NCBI GenBank assembly: GCA_035647455.1
Contig: DASRNI010000027.1
Coordinates: 1 to 27,175, forward strand
From: UBA1361 sp035647455
Lineage (GTDB): Bacteria; Bacillota_I; Bacilli_A; RFN20; CAG-826
Direction of reading: 5' to 3'
DNA length: 27,175 nt
The notes below the pieces were generated by a model. It saw only the letters and a list, made by a program, of their open reading frames with translations, was not told the DNA's origin and ran no database searches. Numbering within the stretch: the stretch's first letter is position 1; each line of letters opens with the position of its first letter. The translations under genes and the position numbers were made by a program. Below are positions 15,612 through 22,835 of the stretch, one piece after another.

Positions 15612-18191
15612 ATGAATAAAAATCGGAAATTCAATAGTCTTTTAGTGGGAACACTGTTGATGACAACAGCAATGCTACTCACATCAGTTATAACGCGAGA
15701 GAAAAGCTTTGAATATACACATTTTAAGGCACTGCAACCGGAAGTTGTGGAAACAAAAAGAGTGTGGGTAAGTGAAAAGAAAATAAATGGTAAAAATGCT
15801 TGGAGCTTTGACGATGCAATCGTTTCAATACACTATTGGGGCGGTGGCAGTGATACAGATTGGCCTGGAGTCGCGACACTGTATGACGCTAATAATGATG
15901 CGCATTATTATGATTTGCCAACAAATATTAATGATTACTTATTTGCAAGAATGGGACCAGATGGTGACTATTGGGGTAGAAAAACGAGAAATTTAACTTT
16001 CCAAGAATCCATTAATAAAATTTATGAAATAGAAGAGTTTGGGGATAATGAAGTTTCTCCAGCTGACTTCCAAGATTTCACGCCCGTTGCAACTGATGTT
16101 GTCGCAGATTTTACGGCTAAAACTAGTGATGCTAGTTATGTTTGTGATGCTAGCACTGTTATTAAAGAGCTTAATTACTATTACTACGAGCTCACGACGT
16201 TTGAACGTGAACAGTTCAACAGTTTAGACGTTGGTGGCGGAGCGACTGGTCTTGACCGGATCAATTATCTCATTGAAAAATATAATATCACTAACGCCGA
16301 TGCACTAATCACAACAAACTTAGCTGCAGATAAAGCAGGAATTGTTCTCCCCGCTTATGTTGCTGAAAATTTCACTTTACCAAAGTACGGCAATAACGGC
16401 GCAATTATAACATGGGAATCAAGTAACACTAACCTGATTAATATTGACGGGTGGAATGCGAAAGTAAATCCTGCAAATGCTACATCAGTAACCCTTACAG
16501 CGACGCTTCGTCTTCTTAATCAAGAAGATACGCGTGATATTACTGTTACTGTTCATGATCCAGAATGGGACGGTGACGTAAATGACATGTACATTCCGAC
16601 ACTTGCCGGTTTCTCAAGTGCACGGCCCCAAGATCCTGGCTACCCGCATAAGGAAGAAGATGCCATTGTTCGTCCAGCTTTTAACAACTTTACATTTCCC
16701 GAAGACGCACGGGTAACACCAACAAACCAATATTTAGAATTTTGGCACCCAGAAACAAAACTTAACGTTGAGATTTTTGGTGACCCAGCAATCTTTGCAT
16801 TAATGGATACGCACGGATTTTATAATGACGACCCAAACGGCAATAATAATGACTTATACTGGCCCGTAAGCGTGCGCTTAACTGTAAACGGCCGGAAGTA
16901 TGTTTATTACGAAGTCGGCATGCGCCGTAAAGGTAATACATCGCGAAACCATCATTTCTGGGATCATTACCGCAATGAGTTCATTACTTCATTTAGTTTC
17001 AAACTAAAGTTTGATGAACGCTGGCATAAAGATATTTACGCGCCGTTTGGCTTACAAAAAGATTGGGCGAAAGGTGACCCCGATTACGACGCCCGCGATA
17101 ACCGCACTATCATGCATGATGACGCGGGTAATAACGGCATGAGTAAGATTGACTTTAAATATAACAAGACTGACGACCAAAGTATGACAAACCAACCATT
17201 CGCCTTTAGTTTTTTCCAAAAGCACGGCCTTGTTAGTCAAAACTCAACACTCACCCCGCTCCAAATGAACGGAACCCGGTTTGGCATTATTACGCTTAAC
17301 GAAGCAACAGATAAACATTTAATTCGTCGCTACTTTGCGAGTGGTGCTGATAACGGTGACCTTTATAAAGTTGGTTGGGGTCCCGTTTCAAAGTACGGCG
17401 AAGAAAAAAAGGGCAGCTTAATGATTGAAGACGTCCGTTACATTGATGGCGACCCGAGTAACGGGCTTATTCCTGACGGCATTATTGGCGAACAAGATAA
17501 GTTTAGTGGCTATAACCCGGCTTACGACGCGAAAGAACTTCATAAAGATACGGTTAATCACGGTAATCTTGTTAATTTAATGCAAGTCTTAAAAGATAAC
17601 GAAAATAAGGCTCCAGGAGATTATACAGCCGCACTTGAAGCGGTTGTCGACATGAATAGCTTCTTAGTTTACGCCGCTGCAGCGTATTTAACAGGAAACC
17701 CCGATGACTTACGGAATAACGGTAACAACTACTACATCTACTTTGATCCAAGCGATAACAACCGTGCGCACTTTATTCCTTACGACTACGACTGGGCGAT
17801 GGGCTTAGGTTGGGACGGTAATAGTGCGAACGGCCAAATGGGAAATATCCCCGTTAACCATAGTAAAATGCAAGGTAACGGTCGTGTTTGGCAGGAAGTA
17901 AGACTTTTCTGGTATACCGTTGTTGACCGAAGTGATTATGGTTATGATGCACCATTTAATATTACACGCAACCCTGCTTACTTTAATACATATAAAAATA
18001 ATCTTATTCATATGTATGACGAAGGTTACTACAGCACAGCAAACTTCCTAGCGCTTCATAATCATTATGTAAACAATTATCAAGATTTAATCGCTGCTGA
18101 TGTTGACATGACTTGGTCCGGTTTTTATAGCACAACATCGACTGTTAACTTTATGAATAATATCGGTGAACAAGTTAATAATATTCGCTAA
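15612..18191 (+). CDS. Secreted CotH kinase family protein with N-terminal carbohydrate-binding-like module
   Basis: 859 residues. An N-terminal hydrophobic signal (about 8-27) indicates export. Residues about 50-130 look like a starch-binding CBM25/26-type module (AWSFDDAIVSIHYWGGG, DTDWPGVA, YYDLPTNINDYLFAR). A helical linker with RINYLIEKYN (216-225) follows, then an atypical bacterial Ig-like domain (about 228-315: ITWESSNTNLI, TLTATL, ITVTV). Residues about 375-840 match CotH: YYEVGMRRKGNTSR (432-445), SFKLKFD (462-468), QPFAFSFFQKHGL (528-540), LNEATDKHLIRRYF and HFIPYDYDWAMG (720-731), the last holding the acidic residues that bind metal in CotH. CotH kinases phosphorylate proteins such as spore coat CotB or act on surface proteins; the target here is unknown. 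SD is CTGGAG. It is transcribed alone, with an operator-like palindrome upstream. Arg codon use changes after the N-terminal module. Confidence 0.9.
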   Translation: MNKNRKFNSLLVGTLLMTTAMLLTSVITREKSFEYTHFKALQPEVVETKRVWVSEKKINGKNAWSFDDAIVSIHYWGGGSDTDWPGVATLYDANNDAHYYDLPTNINDYLFARMGPDGDYWGRKTRNLTFQESINKIYEIEEFGDNEVSPADFQDFTPVATDVVADFTAKTSDASYVCDASTVIKELNYYYYELTTFEREQFNSLDVGGGATGLDRINYLIEKYNITNADALITTNLAADKAGIVLPAYVAENFTLPKYGNNGAIITWESSNTNLINIDGWNAKVNPANATSVTLTATLRLLNQEDTRDITVTVHDPEWDGDVNDMYIPTLAGFSSARPQDPGYPHKEEDAIVRPAFNNFTFPEDARVTPTNQYLEFWHPETKLNVEIFGDPAIFALMDTHGFYNDDPNGNNNDLYWPVSVRLTVNGRKYVYYEVGMRRKGNTSRNHHFWDHYRNEFITSFSFKLKFDERWHKDIYAPFGLQKDWAKGDPDYDARDNRTIMHDDAGNNGMSKIDFKYNKTDDQSMTNQPFAFSFFQKHGLVSQNSTLTPLQMNGTRFGIITLNEATDKHLIRRYFASGADNGDLYKVGWGPVSKYGEEKKGSLMIEDVRYIDGDPSNGLIPDGIIGEQDKFSGYNPAYDAKELHKDTVNHGNLVNLMQVLKDNENKAPGDYTAALEAVVDMNSFLVYAAAAYLTGNPDDLRNNGNNYYIYFDPSDNNRAHFIPYDYDWAMGLGWDGNSANGQMGNIPVNHSKMQGNGRVWQEVRLFWYTVVDRSDYGYDAPFNITRNPAYFNTYKNNLIHMYDEGYYSTANFLALHNHYVNNYQDLIAADVDMTWSGFYSTTSTVNFMNNIGEQVNNIR

Positions 18192-18263
18192 TGACTGAAC
18201 GACACATTGTCAATTAAGTTCGTTGTGTAACGATAATAGACACTCTTTTTAATAAAATTGCAA

Positions 18264-18340
18264 CCGATATTCGTTCGTTATAATCTACCAAAACAATCTT
18301 TTTTCGACAATTCGTTCGTTATACTCACCCAAATATAATT
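18264..18340 (+). repeat. Two-copy imperfect tandem repeat (41-bp period) downstream of CotH gene
   Basis: The block ATTCGTTCGTTATA occurs at 18269-18282 and again at 18310-18323, with further similarity on both sides (CGA before, a CACC/TACC-AAA stretch after). It lies in the 3' region of the CotH transcript before the terminator. Nothing else gene-like is seen between 18192 and 18566. Confidence 0.5.
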
Positions 18341-18396
18341 ACATGTTTAACAATAAATAAAGCAGTTATGAACAATTTGTAGATAACCGCATTTTT

Positions 18397-18417
18397 AAGG
18401 TTATTTAACCTTTTTTT
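18397..18417 (+). terminator. Rho-independent terminator, likely for CotH transcript
   Basis: AAGGTT (18397-18402), a four-base loop and AACCTT (18407-18412) run into seven T. It is 206 bases past the CotH stop, implying a long 3' untranslated region. Confidence 0.7.
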
Positions 18418-18566
18418 GCATTGACTTTATTTAATTCCTCACCACTTTAGAAGTTAAAATTATAATACAACACAAATAGCACCAAAGTAATCTATTGACT
18501 GTCGTTTATAAATAGATACTCATAACGGGTCGAATTCATCCAAGTTGCGCCATCCAATAAACCGTC

Positions 18567-18590
18567 AAAAAAAGACGCATACAATGCGCC
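18567..18590 (-). terminator. Rho-independent terminator after tRNA-His
   Basis: On the minus strand GGCGCAT pairs with ATGCGTC around a three-base loop and is followed by seven T (18567-18573). It lies 14 bases past the CCA end of tRNA-His and should end the cls-Nudix-tRNA unit. Confidence 0.82.
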
Positions 18591-18604
18591 TTTCGTGGAT
18601 TTAA

Positions 18605-18681
18605 TGGGGTGACCGAGGGGAATTGAACCCCCGAGTGTCTGGTTCACAGCCAGATGTGTTAACCGCTTCACCACGGCCACC
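18605..18681 (-). tRNA. tRNA-His (GTG)
   Basis: A full cloverleaf with anticodon loop CTGTGAA. The acceptor pairs GTGGCCG with CGGTCAC, and the histidine-specific extra G at -1 faces C73. CCA is encoded. It lies 24 bases after the Nudix gene on the same strand with no terminator between, so it is probably cut from a cls-Nudix-tRNA transcript. Confidence 0.95.
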
Positions 18682-18705
18682 AACTAAAAATATAATACTT
18701 TAATT

Positions 18706-19224
18706 TTACTGCGTTGTCAAAACTTTTGTAACGAGTTTTAAGATTGGAAGTTCACGCCTAGCAACAAGAAGCGCGACACCTGTTTGTTTTAATTGGTTTA
18801 AATATAGTTTTTGCGCTTCTTCGAGCGTTACCCAAATAATTCTGGCAATTAAACGGCTTTCTCTTTCTTCATAGTGATTCGGCACTTTCTTAACTGTTTT
18901 AAGTAAATAGTAATACGAAAAGTTTTCTTGTTCAATTAAGTTGTAAAAGTCATGCACGATCCCAAGCTTTGTTTGTAGTTTTGTTTTGTAGCCAAGTTCT
19001 TCTTCTGCTTCACGAAACGCAGCGTCTAGACACGTTTCCCCGAGCTTTTTACCGCCGCCAGGGAGTTCATAGTAATTCCGTTCACCAAACTTATCCGTTG
19101 CAACAATATGCGTTAAGGCAATTTTATTGTCGTTATTTAAAACAACCGCGCGACTCGCGATTCTTGTTTTCGTGATCCGGCCTAATGGGTACTCGGTATC
19201 TTTTAAACTTGTAATTAATTTCAT
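18706..19224 (-). CDS. Nudix hydrolase
   Basis: 172 residues. The Nudix box is complete: G57 GKKLG E63 TCLDAAF R71 E72 A E E E L G78, fitting GX5EX7REUXEEXGU, with the catalytic glutamates that bind Mg2+. The family cleaves nucleoside diphosphates linked to another group; the preceding strand (ERNYYELPGGG) is typical of the small single-domain type. It acts in the cytoplasm, and its substrate cannot be read. It starts 17 bases after the cardiolipin synthase stop, without a strong SD, and belongs to that unit. Confidence 0.93.
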   Translation of the reverse strand: MKLITSLKDTEYPLGRITKTRIASRAVVLNNDNKIALTHIVATDKFGERNYYELPGGGKKLGETCLDAAFREAEEELGYKTKLQTKLGIVHDFYNLIEQENFSYYYLLKTVKKVPNHYEERESRLIARIIWVTLEEAQKLYLNQLKQTGVALLVARRELPILKLVTKVLTTQ

Positions 19225-19241
19225 TAGTGTTTTTCTTTTCT

Positions 19242-20660
19242 TTACATTAACGGCGTAAATAGCCGTGCGATACTTTCGAAGAAACGGCGGATGATGCGGC
19301 CTTTATAGTCGGCAGGAACAAGTTTAGCGTTCTTTGTTTCGTTGAAGAAAGCCTTTGTCATTTGTGCGTTTACTGCTTTGTCATAAATAAAGACCGTCAT
19401 TTCAAAATTTTGTTTAAAACTTCTTATATCAATATTAAACGTGCCAATACTTGTAATTTCGTCATCAATTAAAAGCGTCTTTGAATGCATAAAGCCGTTA
19501 TATGTATAAAACCTTACCCCATGCGGTAAAAGTTCTTTCATATAAAAAGTTGTGCTTAAATAAACCGACTTCTTATCGGCAATACCTGGAATCATTATGC
19601 GCACATCAACACCACTTTTCGCCGCAGTTGCGAGCGCAGCGATAAAACTTTCATCAGGAATAAAGTACGGTGTTTGGATGTAAACTTTCGTGCGCGCGTT
19701 ATAAATTGCCTTAATATACGCTAGTTTAATTTTTTCGTCGCGCGAATCGGGTCCCGAACTAATTATTTGCATCACTTTGTTACCCGCCTTCTTTTGCGGC
19801 GTAAACTTCATCTTTTCCGCTTTATGCGCACTAAAATTATAGTCTTGCATGAAACGAAGATTAATTAACGTCACCGCATCGCCTTCGACTCGAATTTGTG
19901 TATCGTGCCACGGATAAAGTTTCTTATCTTTATTCGCGTACTCGCGGCCAACGTTCGCGCCACCGGTATACGCAATCTTCCCGTCAACGATAACGATCTT
20001 GCGGTGATTCCTGTAATTAACATTCCGGAAGAAAAATTTAAAAATACTTGGTAAGAAACTATACACTTCACCGCCCGCTTTTTTTAAACGGCGGAAAAAG
20101 AACGGCCGTAAGCGAAATGAACCAACATGATCATAAATTAAACGGACCTTCACGCCTTCATTAACTTTCTTAATCAGTAATTCACGTAGTCTTTTCCCGT
20201 ATTCGTCACCTTTAATAATAAAAAACAAAATATTCACGTATTCTGTTGCGTTTTCAATATCTTGAAACATCGTTTCGTACATTGCCGCGATATCGTGCAT
20301 TACTTCAAGCTTATTCGTATCGGTTAAAACACTGCCTTGATCAATTAAGTTATAATACGCAAGCTGCGCGGCAGCGTCACTTAAATGTGTATCTTCAATT
20401 AAGAGTTTTTTTTGCATTTCTAAATGGGCAAAGTACTTCTCGTCTTCCGTAATTTTCGTGAGAAACTTTTTCTTTTTGCCAATGTCCGGCCCTTTGCCAA
20501 AGATTACATACGCAAAAAGGCCAACGCCTGGTAACGCCATTAAGACAAGCAGCCAGACTAAAAGTGAACTATAACTCCGGTTTTCAAAAAAGACGAGACT
20601 AATCACGGCGATGATATTAAGGCTATAAATAATAATGAGAATAATGCCAATTAGTTCCAT
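19242..20660 (-). CDS. cls: Cardiolipin synthase, phospholipase D family
   Basis: 472 residues. Two N-terminal membrane helices (about 4-25 and 33-52) precede two phospholipase D HKD motifs: NHRKIVIVDGKIAYTGG in the first half and MHSKTLLIDDEITSIGT in the second. Bacterial Cls joins two phosphatidylglycerols into cardiolipin and glycerol at the membrane. Length and order match standard ClsA (about 480). The SD is AAGGAAG, 12 bases before the ATG. A TATAAT occurs on the minus strand near 20714-20722, next to the 12-bp palindrome ATTTCTAGAAAT (20727-20738). First gene of a unit with the Nudix gene and tRNA-His. Confidence 0.95.
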   Translation of the reverse strand: MELIGIILIIIYSLNIIAVISLVFFENRSYSSLLVWLLVLMALPGVGLFAYVIFGKGPDIGKKKKFLTKITEDEKYFAHLEMQKKLLIEDTHLSDAAAQLAYYNLIDQGSVLTDTNKLEVMHDIAAMYETMFQDIENATEYVNILFFIIKGDEYGKRLRELLIKKVNEGVKVRLIYDHVGSFRLRPFFFRRLKKAGGEVYSFLPSIFKFFFRNVNYRNHRKIVIVDGKIAYTGGANVGREYANKDKKLYPWHDTQIRVEGDAVTLINLRFMQDYNFSAHKAEKMKFTPQKKAGNKVMQIISSGPDSRDEKIKLAYIKAIYNARTKVYIQTPYFIPDESFIAALATAAKSGVDVRIMIPGIADKKSVYLSTTFYMKELLPHGVRFYTYNGFMHSKTLLIDDEITSIGTFNIDIRSFKQNFEMTVFIYDKAVNAQMTKAFFNETKNAKLVPADYKGRIIRRFFESIARLFTPLM

Positions 20661-20774
20661 CGATAATATTAACTTCCTTACTTCTTTATTTCGTCTTAGG
20701 ACGAAAGACTGCTTATATTATATAGTATTTCTAGAAATTATGTGTCTCTTCATATAATAAGTGTTACTGCTTCT

Positions 20775-20807
20775 CAACAAAAAAACACCCGAGGGACTCT
20801 TTAAATT
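20775..20807. repeat. Direct repeat, left copy, flanking the RhuM-Doc gene
   Basis: 33 bases matching 22190-22222 at 30 positions in the same orientation. On the minus strand it reads as a weakened hairpin followed by seven T, so it can be a decayed copy of the tRNA-Ser terminator or a target duplication or attachment-like repeat. Confidence 0.65.
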
Positions 20808-20823
20808 TTATTGCCGTCATTAT

Positions 20824-20936
20824 CTACCTCACTGGCAAGACCTTTTCCGCTTTAAGTTCTCTAAACTGTGAATTTACCACCTTATTACGCGCGAGCAAAA
20901 ACGTTGGGTGACGATGTGTACTTAAAAAGTTTTTCT
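20824..20936 (-). pseudogene. Possible remnant of a native gene (C-terminal end)
   Basis: A stop-terminated open frame on the minus strand runs from 20958 (inside the RhuM-Doc 3' end) to a TAG at 20824-20826. The part beyond the RhuM-Doc stop encodes a protein-like sequence containing THRHPTFLLARNKVVNSQF and ELKAEKVLPVR, with codon use (GCG, CGT, CGC) like the surrounding chromosome. There is no start codon or SD. I do not recognise it. It may be the tail of a gene whose front was replaced by the RhuM-Doc cassette, or a chance open frame. Confidence 0.3.
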
Positions 20937-21950
20937 TTAGTTGTCTAAATTTATTAAATTAACAATTATTTTTATAATAGTCGCATGTTCCTTAGGATTG
21001 GAGAGTGCAATTAATAAAACAATTGCTACTAAAGCGTTATCTTCTAAAATTCTCGTACCATCTTTTTTATATAAAATTCCATAAATATCTAAGAACCAAA
21101 GGAAAATTGCTGCCGCAATACGTTTATTACCATCATAGAAAGCATGATTTTTTACGACAAAATACAATAAATTAGCGGCTTTTTCTTCAATTGAAGGATA
21201 CATATCTCTTCCAAATGCTGATTGATAAATGGCGTTAAGTGCACTTTCAAATGATTTATCTTTTTCTCTACCAAAAAGTACTGATTTTTCATAATCAGGC
21301 ATAGCTTTTATTTGCCTAATTGCTTCCTGATAATCAAGTCTTACCTTATTATTGTCTTTACGAATATTTACAATCTTAAGTGCTTGATGGTCATACTTAT
21401 CAAGAGTATCGAGACCATAGGCATATTTCGATATAATAAGCAGTAATCCCGCTGATTCACTGCTCGTTAATTCCTTACGATTTACCATATCTGCGATCAT
21501 CTTGATCGTTGAAGAAAATTCTTTATAGTTTTGTTCACTCTGACTAAGTCTTTGAGTATCAATTGCAAATCCTTTGTACATGTAATCTTTCAAGACATTA
21601 TTGGCCCATTTTCTAAAAATAATGCCTCTTTTAGAATTCACGCGGTATCCGACTGAAATAATAACATCTAGATTATAATAGTCCATTTGCCGTACAACTT
21701 TTTGCATTTTTCCGGTTCGATAATCAACAATATTTAACTCGGTTGCATTTTTTGCAACTGAGTCAATTGGATCTAATTCATTTGATTTAAATATGTTACT
21801 GATGTGACGAGAAACTGTCGATTTGTTTTTGTCAAAAAGTTTCGCTATTTGTTCTTGAGTTAACCAGACAGTATCTTTGTCCGGAGTAATTTTAACTTGT
21901 AATTCGAAATCATTGTCTTTAAAAATAATAATTTCATTTAGTTTTTTCAT
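20937..21950 (-). CDS. RhuM-Doc (Fic) fusion protein, putative toxin
   Basis: About 337 residues in two parts. The N-terminal ~130 residues match the RhuM/virulence-protein family: a VWLTQEQIAKLF...STVSRHI helix-turn-helix (30-52, counting from the ATG at 21956), VDYRTGK, VRQMDYYNLDVIISVGYRVNS and FRKWAN. The C-terminal half is a Fic/Doc domain with HAFYDGNKR at 271-279. The NKR ending is of the Doc kind (phosphotransfer to EF-Tu in phage P1 Doc), not the HxFx(D/E)GNGR of AMP-transferring Fic enzymes; H271 would be catalytic. No S/TxxxE(G/N) inhibitory helix and no antitoxin gene is visible. I chose the ATG at 21950, 8 bases after GGGTGAG; the ATG at 21956 is too close. AGA/AGG Arg codons are more common than in most neighbours, hinting at transfer. 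Flanked by 33-bp repeats. Confidence 0.88.
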   Translation of the reverse strand: MKKLNEIIIFKDNDFELQVKITPDKDTVWLTQEQIAKLFDKNKSTVSRHISNIFKSNELDPIDSVAKNATELNIVDYRTGKMQKVVRQMDYYNLDVIISVGYRVNSKRGIIFRKWANNVLKDYMYKGFAIDTQRLSQSEQNYKEFSSTIKMIADMVNRKELTSSESAGLLLIISKYAYGLDTLDKYDHQALKIVNIRKDNNKVRLDYQEAIRQIKAMPDYEKSVLFGREKDKSFESALNAIYQSAFGRDMYPSIEEKAANLLYFVVKNHAFYDGNKRIAAAIFLWFLDIYGILYKKDGTRILEDNALVAIVLLIALSNPKEHATIIKIIVNLINLDN

Positions 21951-21955
21951 TATCA

Positions 21956-21993
21956 TTACTCACCCACACTTATAACTACAATGGGATGAGTAA
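21956..21993 (-). promoter_or_regulatory. Inverted repeat covering RBS and start of RhuM-Doc gene
   Basis: TTACTCACCCA (21956-21966) and TGGGATGAGTAA (21982-21993) are inverted copies with one bulged base. In the mRNA the arm holding GGGTGAG would be paired, hiding the ribosome-binding site; as DNA it could be an operator for the RhuM helix-turn-helix. A TATAAT lies upstream at 22023-22028. Confidence 0.55.
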
Positions 21994-22189
21994 AAACATT
22001 ACAGGATATTTATCTTTTTATTATTATACTCGTTTTAAGGTACTTTAATTAACAGTACTTCTCCAACATAAGCTTATTTCTATAATAATTGTTACCATTA
22101 ACAATTAATGAATCCTGATCTACTTTTAGTTTACTTAGTGTTCAACATTTGTCAGCATATATTCCGATAAGTCAGGGGACCGCCAACTC

Positions 22190-22222
22190 CAACAAAAAAA
22201 GTCCCGAAGGACTCTTTAAATT
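22190..22222. repeat. Direct repeat, right copy, containing tRNA-Ser terminator
   Basis: Matches 20775-20807 at 30 of 33 bases, same orientation. This copy keeps the intact hairpin listed as the tRNA-Ser terminator and ends five bases from the tRNA CCA end. Confidence 0.65.
22194..22213 (-). terminator. Rho-independent terminator after tRNA-Ser
   Basis: On the minus strand AGTCC-TTCG-GGACT is a five-pair stem with a stable UUCG tetraloop, followed by seven T. Confidence 0.85.
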
Positions 22223-22227
22223 GTAAC

Positions 22228-22318
22228 TGGCGGAAGCACTGAGATTCGAACTCAGGCGGGGCGTGAACCCCCTATCGGTTTTCAAGACCGACCCCTTCAA
22301 CCGCTTGGGTATGCTTCC
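22228..22318 (-). tRNA. tRNA-Ser (TGA)
   Basis: Class II tRNA with a long variable arm; anticodon loop CTTGAAA; acceptor GGAAGCA pairs with TGCTTCC, G73, CCA encoded. It has its own promoter (22338-22366) and terminator (22194-22213). Confidence 0.95.
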
Positions 22319-22337
22319 GTTAAACTCTTCCACAGGA

Positions 22338-22366
22338 ATTATATTACAACACAATAATTTATTCAA
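22338..22366 (-). promoter_or_regulatory. Promoter of tRNA-Ser
   Basis: TTGAAT (22361-22366), a 17-base spacer and a consensus TATAAT (22338-22343) on the minus strand, 20 bases before the tRNA. Confidence 0.78.
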
Positions 22367-22381
22367 ACTAAGTATCGTAAT

Positions 22382-22406
22382 AAAAAGGCGCATTGCTGCG
22401 CGTCTT
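22382..22406 (-). terminator. Terminator of the Pro-Ala-Met-Ile tRNA cluster
   Basis: Stem GCGCA/TGCGC with a four-base loop (22388-22401) and five T on the minus strand. T-rich sequence flanks both sides, so it could work in both directions. It separates the four-tRNA unit from tRNA-Ser. Confidence 0.75.
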
Positions 22407-22408
22407 TT

Positions 22409-22484
22409 TGGTGGACCCTGGAGGACTCGAACCTCCAACCGACCGGTTATGAGCCGGGAGCTCTAACCATTGAGCTAAGGGTCC
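22409..22484 (-). tRNA. tRNA with CAT anticodon, probably tRNA-Ile2
   Basis: Cloverleaf with loop CTCATAA, acceptor GGACCCT/AGGGTCC, A73, CCA encoded. The GGACC acceptor start and GGCTCATAACCG arm resemble the Ile2 tRNA whose C34 is changed to lysidine by TilS, so that it reads AUA. The neighbouring CAT tRNA looks like the elongator Met one. An alternative call of tRNA-Met cannot be excluded by eye. Confidence 0.85.
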
Positions 22485-22485
22485 G

Positions 22486-22563
22486 TGGTAGCTGCGGAGG
22501 GACTTGAACCCCCGGCCTACCGGGTATGAACCGGTCGCTCTAAACCAACTGAGCTACGCAGCC
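22486..22563 (-). tRNA. tRNA-Met (CAT), elongator type
   Basis: Cloverleaf with loop TTCATAC, acceptor GGCTGCG/CGCAGCT including a G1-U72 pair, A73, CCA encoded. The paired first position and GGTTCATACCC arm fit the Firmicutes elongator Met tRNA; it lacks the unpaired C1 and three G-C pairs of the initiator. Confidence 0.92.
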
Positions 22564-22569
22564 AAATGA

Positions 22570-22645
22570 TGGTGGAGCCAAGGGGGGTCGAACCCCTGAC
22601 CTCCTGCTTGCAAAGCAGGCGCTCTCCCAATTGAGCTATGGCCCC
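22570..22645 (-). tRNA. tRNA-Ala (TGC)
   Basis: Loop TTTGCAA; acceptor GGGGCCA pairs with TGGCTCC, including the G3-U70 identity pair for alanine; CCA encoded. Second in the cluster. Confidence 0.96.
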
Positions 22646-22653
22646 ATATTAAC

Positions 22654-22730
22654 TGGTCGGGATGACAGGATTCGAACCTGCGACCCCCTGGTCCCAAACC
22701 AGGTGCACTACCAAGCTGTGCTACATCCCG
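22654..22730 (-). tRNA. tRNA-Pro (TGG)
   Basis: Loop TTTGGGA; acceptor CGGGATG pairs with CATCCCG, A73, CCA encoded. First tRNA after the cluster promoter. Confidence 0.96.
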
Positions 22731-22740
22731 ATGCTTTTGT

Positions 22741-22769
22741 AGTTTATCAAAGAACCAACTTTTTGTAAA
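22741..22769 (-). promoter_or_regulatory. Promoter of the Pro-Ala-Met-Ile tRNA cluster
   Basis: TTTACA (22764-22769), a 17-base spacer and TAAACT (22741-22746) on the minus strand, ending 10 bases before tRNA-Pro. Confidence 0.68.
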
Positions 22770-22835
22770 GATAAATAACAACGAACAAGAAAGTGCGTTA
22801 TTATTCGGGAAGTAAGTGGTTGTTACGAACGTTTT

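Noticed and set aside
15490..18470. Similarity between the leader before CotH (15490-15550) and the stretch at 18418-18470 (shared TTTATTTA, TTAGAA and GTTAAAAT blocks).
   Set aside because: The match needs several gaps in AT-rich DNA and no gene start follows the second copy; chance or a generic promoter-like composition explains it.
18492..18683. A 63-residue minus-strand ORF ending in a protein-like tail (TWMNSTRYEYLF).
   Set aside because: Its front is the tRNA-His gene and its middle is the terminator hairpin; the tail of about 25 codons alone is not enough to call a gene remnant.
20937..22730. Integrative element with integrase at the tRNA genes.
   Set aside because: No integrase, recombinase or transposase gene is present, and the repeat lies beside, not within, the tRNA 3' end; only a small cassette hypothesis is kept.
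22172..22781. Several ORFs across the tRNA cluster.
   Set aside because: They run through clearly folded tRNA genes and terminators and match the usual false tRNA-derived peptides.
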